This document shows, piece after piece, positions 39,380 to 48,306 of a DNA stretch of 49,549 nucleotides. The notes beneath the pieces are model-generated. The model did no database searches and was not told the DNA's origin. It worked only from the letters and a program-made list of their open reading frames with translations. Both the position numbers and the translations under genes were made by a program. Within the stretch, counting starts at the first letter, position 1. Every line of letters begins with the position of its first letter. The stretch is from Burkholderiales bacterium RIFCSPLOWO2_12_FULL_65_40. Its GTDB lineage: Bacteria > Pseudomonadota > Gammaproteobacteria > Burkholderiales > Burkholderiaceae_C. Location of the stretch: the NCBI GenBank assembly GCA_001770955.1, contig MESL01000002.1, positions 1 to 49,549 on the forward strand. Reading direction: 5' to 3'.

Positions 39380-40180
39380 TCAGGCGAACAGCTGGGCGAG
39401 CTCGAGGCCCGGCTCGGGGGCGCGCATGAAGGCCTCGCCGACGAGGAAGGCGTGCACGCCGGCGTCGCGCATGGTCTTCACGTCCGCAGGCTTGAGGATG
39501 CCCGACTCGGTGACCAGCAGGCGGTCGGATGGCACATCCTTGAGCATGCCCAGCGTGGTGTCGAGCGTGACCTCGAACGTGCGCAGGTTGCGGTTGTTGA
39601 TGCCGACCAGCGGGGTCTTGAGCTTGAGGGCACGCTCCAGCTCGGCGCGGTCGTGCACCTCCACGAGCACGGCCATGTCCAGGCCGCGGGCGATGGCCTC
39701 GAAGTCCGCCATCTGCGCGTCATCCAGGCAGGCGGCGATCAGCAGGATGGCGTCGGCGCCCATGGCGCGGGCCTCGTACACCTGGTACGGGTCCACCAGG
39801 AAGTCCTTGCGCAGCACGGGCAGCTGGCAGCTGGCGCGCGCCTGCTTGAGGTAGTCCACGCTGCCCTGGAAGAACTGCTTGTCCGTCAGCACCGACAGGC
39901 AGGCCGCGCTGACCTGGCCGTCGCCCTCGGCATAGCTCTGCGCGATGTCGGCCGGAATGAAGTCCTGGCGGATCACGCCCTTGCTCGGGCTGGCCTTCTT
40001 GATCTCGGCGATCACGGCCGCCTGGCCCTTGGCGATTTTTGCGCGCAGCGCGCCCTCGAAGTCGCGCGTGAGCACACGGCTCTCGGCGTCCTGGCGGATG
40101 GTGGCCAGGGGCAGGCGCTTTTGCGCGGCGGCCACTTCTTCGTGCTTGACGGCGACGATTTTGTTCAGGATGTCACTCAT
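39380..40180 (-). CDS. trpC: Indole-3-glycerol phosphate synthase
   Basis: Closes the indole ring from carboxyphenylaminodeoxyribulose phosphate. The 266-residue TIM barrel has the hallmark segment [20 protein letters not shown] (catalytic lysine region), [20 protein letters not shown] and [12 protein letters not shown] [14 protein letters not shown]. Unlike E. coli it is not fused to TrpF. It is the last gene of the operon and its ATG overlaps the end of the 46-codon ORF (ATGAGTGA). Confidence 0.97.
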   Translation of the reverse strand: MSDILNKIVAVKHEEVAAAQKRLPLATIRQDAESRVLTRDFEGALRAKIAKGQAAVIAEIKKASPSKGVIRQDFIPADIAQSYAEGDGQVSAACLSVLTDKQFFQGSVDYLKQARASCQLPVLRKDFLVDPYQVYEARAMGADAILLIAACLDDAQMADFEAIARGLDMAVLVEVHDRAELERALKLKTPLVGINNRNLRTFEVTLDTTLGMLKDVPSDRLLVTESGILKPADVKTMRDAGVHAFLVGEAFMRAPEPGLELAQLFA

Positions 40181-40313
40181 GGGAAGGTGCCTTGTCAGGT
40201 TCCGCAGAACCCTGTTTCAGTATCTTGACGAACACGCGGTGCATGACCAGCCCCACGACGATGAACAGCGCCGAGATGCCCAGCGCGATCCACAGGCCGG
40301 GGTCTTGCCACAT
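40173..40313 (-). CDS. Small single-span membrane protein in the trp operon (46 aa)
   Basis: A 46-codon frame starting [20 protein letters not shown]: a Trp-containing N-terminus, one hydrophobic helix (about 7-25), then a basic stretch (HRVFVKILK) and a short polar tail ending PSHE. It starts 15 bp after trpD, and its end overlaps the trpC start by 8 bp, as expected for a translationally coupled gene. Function unknown. The context and codon pattern favour a real gene; expression is unproven. Confidence 0.55.
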   Translation of the reverse strand: MWQDPGLWIALGISALFIVVGLVMHRVFVKILKQGSAEPDKAPSHE

Positions 40314-40328
40314 GGTCCGTTCCCCGAA

Positions 40329-41360
40329 TTACGCAGCGAGTGCATGCGTGCGCGTGACGAGCTGCTCCAGCTTGGCCTTGGCCGCGCCCGAGTCGATGGC
40401 GGCGCGCGCCTGGGCGATGCCCTCGGGGATGCTGGCAGCCACGTTGGCGGCGTAGAGCGCCACACCGGCGTTCAGGCACACGATCTCGCGCGCGGGGCCG
40501 GCGTCGCCGTTCAGCACGGCCAGCAGCATCTCGCGCGACTGCTCGGGCGTTTCCACCTTGAGGGCGCGGTTGCTGGCCATCTGCAAGCCGAAGTCTTCGG
40601 GGTGGATTTCGTACTCGGTGATTTCACCGTTCTTCAGCTCGCCCACCAGCGTGGCAGCGCCCAGGCTGACCTCGTCCATGCCGTCGCGGCCGTACACCAC
40701 CAGGGCGTGTTCGGCGCCCAGGCGCTGCAGCGCGCGCACCTGGATGCCCACGAGGTCGGGGTGGAACACGCCCATGAGGATGTTGGGCGCACCGGCCGGG
40801 TTGGTGAGCGGACCGAGGATGTTGAAAATGGTGCGCACGCCCAGCTCCTTGCGCACGGGCGCCACGTTCTTCATGGCGGGGTGGTGGTTGGGCGCGAACA
40901 TGAAGCCGATGCCCACCTCGGCAATGCAACGGGCAATCTGCTCGGGCTTGAGATTGATGTGGATGCCCAGGGCCTCCATCACGTCGGCACTGCCGCTCTT
41001 GCTCGACACGCCCCGCCCGCCGTGCTTGCTGACCTTGGCGCCTGCGGCGGCGGCCACGAACATGGAGCAGGTGGAGATGTTGAAGGTGTTGGCACCGTCG
41101 CCGCCCGTGCCCACGATGTCCACCATGTGGGTGGCATCCTGGACTTGCACCTTGGTGGAGAACTCGCGCATCACCTGCGCGGCGGCGGTGATCTCGCCGA
41201 TGGTTTCCTTCTTCACGCGCAGGCCGGTGATGATGGCGGCCGTCATGACGGGCGAGAGCTCGCCCTGCATGATCATGCGCATCAGGTGCAGCATTTCGTC
41301 GTGGAAGATTTCGCGGTGCTCGATGGTGCGCTGCAGCGCTTCCTGGGGGGTGATGGGCAT
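40329..41360 (-). CDS. trpD: Anthranilate phosphoribosyltransferase
   Basis: Adds phosphoribose to anthranilate. The 343-residue product has the glycine-rich [17 protein letters not shown] (from 81), then [21 protein letters not shown], and the anthranilate-binding [10 protein letters not shown] region. It is the unfused type, consistent with a separate TrpG. It is 25 bp downstream of the LysE-family exporter gene. Confidence 0.97.
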   Translation of the reverse strand: MPITPQEALQRTIEHREIFHDEMLHLMRMIMQGELSPVMTAAIITGLRVKKETIGEITAAAQVMREFSTKVQVQDATHMVDIVGTGGDGANTFNISTCSMFVAAAAGAKVSKHGGRGVSSKSGSADVMEALGIHINLKPEQIARCIAEVGIGFMFAPNHHPAMKNVAPVRKELGVRTIFNILGPLTNPAGAPNILMGVFHPDLVGIQVRALQRLGAEHALVVYGRDGMDEVSLGAATLVGELKNGEITEYEIHPEDFGLQMASNRALKVETPEQSREMLLAVLNGDAGPAREIVCLNAGVALYAANVAASIPEGIAQARAAIDSGAAKAKLEQLVTRTHALAA

Positions 41361-41385
41361 GAAAATTTCTCCGCAGGGAAAGGGG

Positions 41386-42048
41386 TCAGGAGGCCGGCCG
41401 GTCGGTCAGCGCCAGCTTGAGTCCGAAGCCGATGAACATGGCGCCCGCCACGCGGTCGAGCCAATGCATGCCGCGCTGAATGGCCCCGGCACGCCTGGCC
41501 ATCCACGCGGCGGCCAGCGCCCAGCCCGCGTTCACCGGAATGGCGTTGACGTTGAACAGCACGCCCAGCAGCACGAAGGCCAGGGCCTTGTTGTCGGTGC
41601 CCGGGGCGATGAACTGCGGCACGAAGGCGAGGAAGAACAGCGCCACCTTGGGGTTGAGCACGTTGGTCCAGAAGCCGCCGAGGAACACGCTGCGCAGCGA
41701 AGCCGCCACGGGCGGGGCCGACTGCGCGGCCGCGATGGCCGCGCCGTTGCCGCCGCCAGCGCGCGAGAACAGCATGCGCACGCCCATCCACAGCAGGTAG
41801 GCCGCCCCGGCCCACTTGAGCACGGTGAAGGCCGTGGCCGAGGCCGAGAGCAGCGCGCCCACGCCGACAGCGGCTGCAAACACATGCACAAAGCAGCCCG
41901 CCGTGATGCCCAGCCCCGCCACCAGCCCGGCGCGTGCGCCCGAGCGCAGCGCGTTCGACACGATATAGAGCACATCCGGCCCCGGCGTGAGGTTGAGCAG
42001 CCAGCCTGCGGCGATGAACACCAGCAGCTGCTGCGGCTCGATGATCAC
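41386..42048 (-). CDS. LysE/RhtB-family amino-acid exporter
   Basis: A 220-residue membrane protein with about six hydrophobic helices. The family signature [20 protein letters not shown] lies near the N-terminus and [10 protein letters not shown] in the middle. Members export amino acids such as lysine, threonine or homoserine lactones. Here it is embedded in the trp operon, overlapping trpG by 4 bp, which suggests export of an aromatic amino acid or intermediate; the substrate is inference. Confidence 0.88.
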   Translation of the reverse strand: MIIEPQQLLVFIAAGWLLNLTPGPDVLYIVSNALRSGARAGLVAGLGITAGCFVHVFAAAVGVGALLSASATAFTVLKWAGAAYLLWMGVRMLFSRAGGGNGAAIAAAQSAPPVAASLRSVFLGGFWTNVLNPKVALFFLAFVPQFIAPGTDNKALAFVLLGVLFNVNAIPVNAGWALAAAWMARRAGAIQRGMHWLDRVAGAMFIGFGLKLALTDRPAS

Positions 42049-42617
42049 GCGCGCTGCTCCAGGAAGTTGCGCAGCATGGCGTGGCCGTGCTCGGTCAGGA
42101 TGCTCTCGGGGTGAAACTGCACCCCCTCAATAGGCAGCTCCTTGTGGCGCACGCCCATGATCTCGCCGTCGTCCGTCCAGGCGGTGATCTCCAGCACGTC
42201 GGGGCAGCTCGCGCGCTCGATGGCCAGCGAGTGGTAGCGGTTCACCGTGAACTGCGCGGGCAGGCCCGCGAACACGCCCTTCTGCGTGGTGGTGATGACG
42301 CTGGTCTTGCCGTGCATGAGCTGCTGCGCGCGGATGATCTTGCCGCCAAAGGCCGCGCCGATGCTCTGGTGCCCCAGGCACACGCCCAGGATGGGCAGCT
42401 TGCCGGCGAAGTGCTGGATGGCCGCCACCGAGATGCCGGCCTCGGCAGGTGAGCAGGGGCCGGGCGACACTACCAGGCGGTCGGGCGCGCGCGCTGCCAC
42501 GCCCTCGACGGTGATTTCGTCGTTGCGGAACACCTCCACCTGCGCGCCCAGCTCGCCGAAGTACTGGACGATGTTGTAGGTGAAGCTGTCGTAGTTGTCG
42601 ATCATCAAGAGCTTCAT
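42045..42617 (-). CDS. trpG: Anthranilate synthase glutamine amidotransferase component
   Basis: A 190-residue class-I amidotransferase delivering ammonia to TrpE. It shows [17 protein letters not shown] [20 protein letters not shown], the nucleophile C80 in [16 protein letters not shown] and the HPESIL catalytic His/Glu near the end. It may also serve PabB in folate synthesis, as no separate pabA is seen. It overlaps the chorismate mutase gene and the exporter gene by 4 bp each (ATGA). Confidence 0.95.
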   Translation of the reverse strand: MKLLMIDNYDSFTYNIVQYFGELGAQVEVFRNDEITVEGVAARAPDRLVVSPGPCSPAEAGISVAAIQHFAGKLPILGVCLGHQSIGAAFGGKIIRAQQLMHGKTSVITTTQKGVFAGLPAQFTVNRYHSLAIERASCPDVLEITAWTDDGEIMGVRHKELPIEGVQFHPESILTEHGHAMLRNFLEQRA

Positions 42618-42946
42618 GGCTGGCTCCCTTCCGAGGGCGTGCGCAGGCGCGCGAACTCGCGGTGTTCGAAGGCGATATAGGCCTCCATCATGCTGCGGTA
42701 GATGGCTTCGATCATGTCGGGCTCACCGCCTTCCTTTTGCGTCCGCGCACGCACACGCGCCACGATGGCCTCGATGCGCTTCTCGTCGCGCACCTGGGTG
42801 GCGTCCTTCTTGATGCGCGCGGCCTGCGTCATGTAGCCGCCGCGCGTCACCAGCAGGGGCACCAGCACGTCGTCGAGCGCGTCGATGTGGCGGCGCACGT
42901 CTTCCATGGTCGTGCAGTGCTGGGTGTTGTCGATCGCGCGGTTCAT
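42614..42946 (-). CDS. Chorismate mutase (AroQ class)
   Basis: A 110-residue all-helical chorismate mutase, converting chorismate to prephenate for Phe/Tyr synthesis. The helix-1 pattern [20 protein letters not shown] and the downstream [20 protein letters not shown] match the AroQ fold and its active-site Arg and Lys. An internal ATG at 42907 would give 97 residues. Being translationally coupled to trpE and trpG, it sits at the branch point next to the enzyme that competes for the same substrate. Confidence 0.9.
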   Translation of the reverse strand: MNRAIDNTQHCTTMEDVRRHIDALDDVLVPLLVTRGGYMTQAARIKKDATQVRDEKRIEAIVARVRARTQKEGGEPDMIEAIYRSMMEAYIAFEHREFARLRTPSEGSQP

Positions 42947-44442
42947 TCCAGTCCTTCCTCTACCAGTTCGGCGGCGCGCAGCAGGGCGCGGGCCTTGTGT
43001 TCGGTTTCCTTCCATTCCAGCTCGGGCACCGAGTCGGCCACCACGCCGGCCGCGGCCTGCACATACAGCGTGCCGTCCTTGACGATGGCGGTGCGGATGG
43101 CAATGGCCATGTCCATGTCGCCGGCGTAGCTGAGGTAGCCGCAGGCGCCGCCGTACAGGCCGCGCTTGGTGGGCTCGAGCTGGTCGATCAGCTCCATGGC
43201 ATGCACCTTGGGCGCACCGGTGAGCGTGCCCGCCGGGAAGGTGGCCTTGAGCACGTCCATGCTGGTCATGCCGTCGTTGAGGATGCCCTCGACGTTGCTC
43301 ACGATGTGCATGACATGGCTGTAGCGCTCGACGCAAAAGGCCTCGGTCACCTTGACGCTGCCGGTCTTGGCGATGCGCCCGATGTCGTTGCGCGCCAGGT
43401 CGATCAGCATGACGTGCTCGGCGCGCTCCTTGGGATCCTGAACCAGCTCCACCTCGGCCGCCTTGTCCAGCTCGGGCGTGGCGCCGCGCGGGCGCGTACC
43501 GGCCAGCGGGCGGATAGTGACCTTCTGGCCCTCGGGCGTGCTCTCCTGGCGCACCAGGATCTCGGGGCTGGCGCCCACCACATGGCTGTCGCCGAAGTGG
43601 TAGTAGTACATGTAGGGCGAAGGGTTGAGCGAGCGCAGCGCGCGGTACAGCGACAACGGCGACTCGGTGTAGCGCTTGTGGATGCGCTGCCCCACTTGCA
43701 CCTGCATGAAGTCGCCCGCGGCAATCAGTTCCTTGGCGCGCTCGACGGCGGCCAGGTAGTCCTGCTTGGCGAAATCGCGCTGCGCCGGGTAGCCCTGTGA
43801 GGCCTGCACCTGCGGCGCGCTGACGGAGTACTTGAGCTGCTCGCGCAGCTCGCGCAGGCGCTTCTTGGCGTTGCTGTAGGCCTCGGGGCGCGCCGGGTCG
43901 GCATAGACGATGAGGTAGAGCTTGCCCGAGAGGTTGTCGATGACGGCCAGCTCTTCGCACTGCAGCAGCAGGATGTCGGGCATGCCCAGGGTGTCGGGCG
44001 GGCAGGAGTTTTCCAGCTTCTTCTCGATATGGCGCACCGCGTCGTAGCCGAAGTAGCCGGCCAGGCCGCCGCAAAAGCGCGGCAGGCCGGGGCGCAGCGC
44101 CACCTTGAAGCGCTTCTGGTAGTCCGCCACGAAGTCCAGCGGGTTGCCGCTGGCGCTCTCCACCACCTGGCCGTCGGTCACGACCTCGGTGACGGCAGCG
44201 GCGCCAAAGCCACGCGAGCGCAGCAGGGTGCGCGCGGGCAGGCCGATGAAGCTGTAGCGGCCGAAGCGCTCGCCGCCCACGACGGATTCGAGCAGGAAGC
44301 TGTATTTGCCGCCATCCTTGCTGTGGGCCAGCTTCAGATAGAGCGACAACGGGGTTTCGAGGTCGGCAAATGCTTCCGCCATGAGCGGAATGCGGTTGTA
44401 GCCTTCGCGGGCAAGGCTTTGGAATTCAAGTTCGGTGATCAC
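42943..44442 (-). CDS. trpE: Anthranilate synthase component I
   Basis: Makes anthranilate from chorismate with TrpG. The 499-residue product starts at GTG (VITELEFQSLAREGYNRIPL); AGGGAG 8 bases upstream supports it over an ATG at 44478. The chorismate-utilising domain has FMQVQVGQRI, IRPLAGTRPRG, HVMLIDLARNDIGRI and FPAGTLTGAPKVHAMELID. The N-terminal domain contains the LLESVVGGERFGRYSFIG region that forms the Trp feedback site. The end overlaps chorismate mutase by 4 bp. A leader peptide gene precedes it. Confidence 0.97.
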   Translation of the reverse strand: MITELEFQSLAREGYNRIPLMAEAFADLETPLSLYLKLAHSKDGGKYSFLLESVVGGERFGRYSFIGLPARTLLRSRGFGAAAVTEVVTDGQVVESASGNPLDFVADYQKRFKVALRPGLPRFCGGLAGYFGYDAVRHIEKKLENSCPPDTLGMPDILLLQCEELAVIDNLSGKLYLIVYADPARPEAYSNAKKRLRELREQLKYSVSAPQVQASQGYPAQRDFAKQDYLAAVERAKELIAAGDFMQVQVGQRIHKRYTESPLSLYRALRSLNPSPYMYYYHFGDSHVVGASPEILVRQESTPEGQKVTIRPLAGTRPRGATPELDKAAEVELVQDPKERAEHVMLIDLARNDIGRIAKTGSVKVTEAFCVERYSHVMHIVSNVEGILNDGMTSMDVLKATFPAGTLTGAPKVHAMELIDQLEPTKRGLYGGACGYLSYAGDMDMAIAIRTAIVKDGTLYVQAAAGVVADSVPELEWKETEHKARALLRAAELVEEGLE

Positions 44443-44504
44443 GGGGGAGTCTCCCTGCTCGGGCAGCGCGCAGGCCAAGGGTGTGGCGCACTGCAGTTCA
44501 TGGG

Positions 44505-44519
44505 GGGCCGAAGAGGCCC
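44505..44519 (-). promoter_or_regulatory. GC hairpin between trpL and trpE (possible attenuator stem)
   Basis: GGGCC (44505-44509) and GGCCC (44515-44519) pair around a 5-base loop, 62 bases before the trpE start. No U-tract follows, so if it attenuates it may do so by an atypical terminator or by translation control. Confidence 0.35.
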
Positions 44520-44550
44520 AGGGCGCACGCCGGGGTCGTCCCGGGTGCCA

Positions 44551-44634
44551 TCAGGTGTTCAGGCAGACAGGCTTACGCCAGGGCCAGGCTCCCCGGTCGC
44601 TGCGACCTGTGATGAACACGCGGTGAATGAACAT
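44551..44634 (-). CDS. trpL: trp operon leader peptide (27 aa, Trp-Pro-Trp)
   Basis: A 27-codon frame upstream of trpE beginning MFIHRVFITGRSDRGAWPWR, with Trp codons at W17 and W19. Within it GGTCGCAGCGACC forms a hairpin, and GTGTTCA (codons 6-8) can pair with TGAACAC (codons 25-27). An extended -10 (TGCTACACT) ends 6 bases before the ATG, so the mRNA would start at or next to the A of AUG, making it leaderless, as reported for trpL in Sinorhizobium. Ribosome stalling at the Trp codons when Trp-tRNA is scarce would then raise trpE expression. Function is inferred; the Trp codons and layout are seen. Confidence 0.65.
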   Translation of the reverse strand: MFIHRVFITGRSDRGAWPWRKPVCLNT

Positions 44635-44640
44635 GCTTAA

Positions 44641-44646
44641 AGTGTA
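44641..44646 (-). promoter_or_regulatory. Extended -10 box of the trp operon promoter
   Basis: TACACT preceded by TGC (extended -10) on the minus strand, 6 bases from the trpL ATG. No good -35 at 17 bp, which is common for extended -10 promoters. Confidence 0.5.
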
Positions 44647-44753
44647 GCAAATGCGCCCAAGGCCCGGGCACGCGCAGGTGGCACGACACCGCCTGATACA
44701 TGGGCACTGCTCGCAAACCCTGATGCGCGTTTCGAAACACTTTGCAACAATAG

Positions 44754-44775
44754 AAAGCGAACGCTCGTTCTTTTT
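44754..44775 (+). promoter_or_regulatory. Inverted repeat upstream of the chalcone-isomerase-like gene
   Basis: GAACG (44759-44763) and CGTTC (44766-44770) around a CT centre, with matching A and T runs outside (44754-44756 and 44773-44775), 13-34 bases before the ATG at 44788. It resembles operators of TetR-family regulators; the regulator is unknown. Confidence 0.35.
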
Positions 44776-44787
44776 TAAAGGATTGAT

Positions 44788-45369
44788 ATGCCTAAAGCCC
44801 TGCGCAACCTACTCATCGCCGTCGGCCTGTGCTGGAGCACCGCTGCGTTTGCCGCAGTCGAGCTCTCCGGCATCAAGGTGCAAGACTCCATCACCGTCGC
44901 GGACACCAAGCTGCAACTCAATGGTGCGGGCATCCGCTACAAGGGCCCCTTCAAGGTGTACGTGGGCGACCTCTACACCACCCGCCCGGTCAAATCGCTC
45001 GACGAGCTGATCGCCGCGCCTGGCCCCAAGCGGCTGGGCATGACTTTTCTGCGTGAAATGAATTCGGCCGAGTTCGGCAAACTGCTGACGCGCGGGATGG
45101 AAGACAACGTGAGCAAGGGCGAACTGTCCAAGATCATTCCGGGCATGATCAAGATGGGAGACATCTTTGCCGCGGTCAAGTCGTTTTCGCCCGGTGAAAC
45201 CTGCGCGCTGGAATGGGATCCCGCCAAGGGACTGAGCATCTATGCCAAGGGCAAGTTGCAGGCCGAGCCGTTCAAAGACCCCGCCTTCTTCCGCGCACTC
45301 ATGTCCATCTGGTTCGGTCAGAGCCCGGCCGACTGGAAGCTCAAGGATCAATTGCTCGGCGCCGAGTGA
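44788..45369 (+). CDS. Secreted chalcone-isomerase-like protein
   Basis: A 193-residue protein with a signal peptide (about 1-22, ending in AAFA) and a chalcone-isomerase-like fold: GIRYKGPFKVYVGDLYTT, RLGMTFLREMNSAEFGKLL and FRALMSIWFGQSPADWKLKD near the end. In bacteria this family is periplasmic and of unknown role; flavonoid isomerase activity should not be assumed. AAGGA lies 6 bases before the ATG. It is divergent from the trp leader. Confidence 0.85.
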   Translation: MPKALRNLLIAVGLCWSTAAFAAVELSGIKVQDSITVADTKLQLNGAGIRYKGPFKVYVGDLYTTRPVKSLDELIAAPGPKRLGMTFLREMNSAEFGKLLTRGMEDNVSKGELSKIIPGMIKMGDIFAAVKSFSPGETCALEWDPAKGLSIYAKGKLQAEPFKDPAFFRALMSIWFGQSPADWKLKDQLLGAE

Positions 45370-45648
45370 TGCAGCCCGCCCCTGCCGCCGCCCCACGAGA
45401 CGGCAGGGGGCTGCTACCGATGGCAAATGTCGCCTATCCGACAGTCTCTAGAGAAATACGCCTAGACACCCTTACACCCCCCTGCGTTACCCTCCACTGT
45501 GTCTGCCTGGGACGGATCCGTCCCTCGCACCCAAAGCATCTCAGCCCATCTGCAAGGTGCAGTTTCCGGGGCTACCCCAGCCTGGAATCCGCGGCGACCT
45601 GACACATCGCCTTCGCATTTTTTGCCATTCCTTGCGTACGAGATCACC

Positions 45649-47322
45649 ATGAATATCAGCAACCTCCGCGTCGGCCCCCGTCTGGGTCTGGGTTTTGGCG
45701 TCATCCTGCTCATTACCGCGCTGATTGCACTCACCGGCATCTGGCGCATCGGGGCCCTCAAGGACGCCAGCGAGCGTGTGGCCACGCGTGAAATCGAGCA
45801 GCGCACGCTGGTGGACGACTGGGCCGCCGACATCCGCCTGAACTGGGTGCGCACCGAGGCCTTCCTCAAGGCCATCGACCCCGGTTACATGGAAAAGCTC
45901 ACCACCGACACGCAGGCCACCAACACAGCGTCGGAGACCAAGGCCAAGCGCATCGAGGAACTGGTGCAGAACGAAAAGGGCAAGGCCATGCTGGCCACCA
46001 TTGCCGCAGCGCGCACCGCCTACAGCGGCAAACTGGCTGAAATCCGCGACCTGCACCGGGGTGGCGAGCCCAATGTGCCCACCATGGTGGACAACGACCT
46101 GAGACCCCTGGCGGACAAATACCTCCATTCGCTCGACGAACTGCGCAGCTTCATGGCCGCCCAGCTCGACGAGAGCCAGCGCGACACCTCCACCATGGCC
46201 GGTGCCAGCCAGATGCTGCTGGGAGCCGGCGCTGTGATCGCCATTGTGCTGGGGGCACTGCTGGCGACCATCGTTACGCGTTCCATCGTCAAGCCCGTGC
46301 AGCAAGGGCGGCTGGCGGCCGAAAAGATCGCCGATGGCGATCTGACGCAGGTGCTGGACACCCGGGCGACCGACGAAACGGGCCAGTTGCTGCACGCCCT
46401 GGCCACCATGCAGGGCAAGCTGGCCACCATCGTCAGCAACGTGCGCCGCAATGCCGAGGGCGTGGCCACCGCCAGTGCCGAAATCGCGCATGGCAACAAC
46501 GACCTGTCCGCCCGCACCGAGCAGCAGGCCAGCGCCCTGGAGCAGACCTCGGCCTCCATGGAGCAGCTGGGCTCGACTGTGCGCCAGAATGCCGACAACG
46601 CCCGCCAGGCCAACCAGCTGGCCATGAGCGCTTCCACCGTGGCTGCGCAGGGGGGCGATGTGGTGGCCCAGGTGGTGCAGACCATGAAAGGCATCAACGA
46701 CAGCAGCCGCAAGATTGCCGACATCATCAGCGTGATCGACGGCATTGCCTTCCAGACGAACATCCTCGCGCTCAATGCGGCCGTCGAGGCTGCCCGCGCA
46801 GGCGAACAGGGCCGGGGCTTTGCCGTGGTGGCCAGCGAGGTGCGCAGCCTGGCCGGGCGCAGCGCCGATGCGGCCAAAGAAATCAAGGCCCTGATCGGCA
46901 CCAGTGTGGAGCGGGTCGAGGCAGGCTCGGCCTTAGTGGACCGCGCGGGCACCACCATGACCGAGGTGGTGCAGGCCATTCGGCGCGTGACCGACATCAT
47001 GGGCGAGATCAGTGCCGCCAGCAGCGAGCAGAGCACCGGTGTGGCCCAGGTGGGCGAAGCCATCACGCAGATGGATCAGGCCACCCAGCAGAACGCGGCG
47101 CTGGTCGAAGAAAGTGCCGCCGCTGCCGACAGCCTGCGCGCACAGGCTGCGCAACTGGTGGAAGCCATGGCGGTTTTCCACACCGGCACAGGCAGCAGTG
47201 CTGCCGCCCGGTCCCGCATGCAGGATGCCTCGGCACGCAGCAGCGCGCCCGTGCCCTCTCCCCAGGCCCGACCGCTGGCATCAAACGCGGCACCACGGCA
47301 GCTCGGCAATAGCGCGGCCTGA
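45649..47322 (+). CDS. Methyl-accepting chemotaxis protein
   Basis: A 557-residue transmembrane receptor. TM1 (about 12-31) and TM2 (about 190-212) bracket a helical four-helix-bundle periplasmic sensor. HAMP follows, then the signalling domain with the hairpin tip [22 protein letters not shown]. There is no C-terminal CheR-tethering pentapeptide; the tail is Ala/Ser/Pro-rich. The ligand is unknown. The ATG at 45649 begins the first transmembrane segment ([20 protein letters not shown]); the frame is open further upstream. Confidence 0.95.
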   Translation: MNISNLRVGPRLGLGFGVILLITALIALTGIWRIGALKDASERVATREIEQRTLVDDWAADIRLNWVRTEAFLKAIDPGYMEKLTTDTQATNTASETKAKRIEELVQNEKGKAMLATIAAARTAYSGKLAEIRDLHRGGEPNVPTMVDNDLRPLADKYLHSLDELRSFMAAQLDESQRDTSTMAGASQMLLGAGAVIAIVLGALLATIVTRSIVKPVQQGRLAAEKIADGDLTQVLDTRATDETGQLLHALATMQGKLATIVSNVRRNAEGVATASAEIAHGNNDLSARTEQQASALEQTSASMEQLGSTVRQNADNARQANQLAMSASTVAAQGGDVVAQVVQTMKGINDSSRKIADIISVIDGIAFQTNILALNAAVEAARAGEQGRGFAVVASEVRSLAGRSADAAKEIKALIGTSVERVEAGSALVDRAGTTMTEVVQAIRRVTDIMGEISAASSEQSTGVAQVGEAITQMDQATQQNAALVEESAAAADSLRAQAAQLVEAMAVFHTGTGSSAAARSRMQDASARSSAPVPSPQARPLASNAAPRQLGNSAA

Positions 47323-47326
47323 AATC

Positions 47327-47421
47327 AAATAACCCCCTGTGGCGCTTCGCGCCTTCCCCCTTTCTGTCGCGCTGCGCGCGGGAAGGGGGACGCCCCCAGC
47401 GCGGCGGGGCGGCCCTTGCGC
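47327..47421 (-). repeat. GC-rich dispersed repeat, copy 2
   Basis: The reverse complement closely follows copy 1 at 28720-28820: gccgccccgccgcgctggg, gcgtccccct, then caggggg and tatt. It lies just after the chemotaxis gene, between convergent genes, and can form strong stems. Confidence 0.75.
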
Positions 47422-47516
47422 GGGGGCCGCTGGGATGGACTGCGCCCGATTCATACGCCACGGGTGATGCGACGCACCATGCCGCACCGTATGAAGACGC
47501 CTGTCCGCTGGGAGCC

Positions 47517-48209
47517 TCAGGCCGTTGCCGGTACGAGTTCGTGCAGCGCTTCAACCCAGCCATCCGCATCCACATCGCGGACCGGCTGGCCGTGGTTGTA
47601 GCCATACGTCACCAGCACCACGGGGCAACCGGCAGCGCGTGCGGCCTGCGCGTCGTTGCTCGAATCGCCCACCATCAGCGTGCGCGCGGGCTCGGTGCCC
47701 AAGGCCTCGCAGGTCTTGCGCAGGGGCAGCGGATCAGGCTTTTTGCGCTCAAAGGCATCCCCGCCGAAAACGCAGTCAAAAAATGAATCCAGCCCCTTGC
47801 TGCGCAGTAGCGGCACGGCAAAGGCCGTGGGCTTGTTCGTCAGGCAGGCCAGCCGTAGTCCCGAAGCGCGCAGGGCCTGGAGCCCTTCCACGACACCGGG
47901 GTAGACGCTCGCAAACTGTCCGTTGATGGCCAGGTAGTGCCGCTGGTAGCTGGGCCATGCACGGACATAAAGCGCTTCCATTTCCATAGCTTCTGGCGCT
48001 TTTCCTGCTTGCGTCAGGACGTGATTGAGCACTGAACGCAGCAGGTGTTCGGAACCCTTGCCCACCATGCGCTCGATGTGCTGCGCCGCAATGGGCGGCA
48101 ACTCCAGATCGCGCAGCATGCGGTTCAGTGCCTCGGCAAAGTCACCGAGCGTGTCCACCATGGTGCCATCGAGGTCGATGATGGCGGCGTCACAAAGAGC
48201 AATGTTCAT
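47517..48209 (-). CDS. gph: Phosphoglycolate phosphatase
   Basis: A 230-residue HAD-superfamily phosphatase that salvages 2-phosphoglycolate. Motif I is DLDGTMVDT (D12, D14), motif II LTNKPT, motif III lysine in ERKKPDP and motif IV GDSSNDAQAA. Residues about 65-80 (VLTQAGKAPEAMEMEAL) are encoded by a remnant of the short dispersed repeat inserted in frame in the cap domain. No trp gene is adjacent, although gph often neighbours trpE in relatives. Confidence 0.93.
   Translation of the reverse strand: MNIALCDAAIIDLDGTMVDTLGDFAEALNRMLRDLELPPIAAQHIERMVGKGSEHLLRSVLNHVLTQAGKAPEAMEMEALYVRAWPSYQRHYLAINGQFASVYPGVVEGLQALRASGLRLACLTNKPTAFAVPLLRSKGLDSFFDCVFGGDAFERKKPDPLPLRKTCEALGTEPARTLMVGDSSNDAQAARAAGCPVVLVTYGYNHGQPVRDVDADGWVEALHELVPATA
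47981..48020. repeat. Short dispersed repeat remnant inside gph
   Basis: The minus strand reads aagcgccagaagctat, matching 15 of 16 bases of copy C at 38547-38600 (aagcgccagcagctat), with further weak similarity on the left. It keeps the gph frame open. Confidence 0.5.
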
Positions 48210-48306
48210 TCGACTGTGTAGATTGCATCACACGCCCTGCACATGACAGATGGTGACGCCGGAGTGATATCACCGGGGCCGCACCTCGGCTCTCTGAGCG
48301 GCAGAG

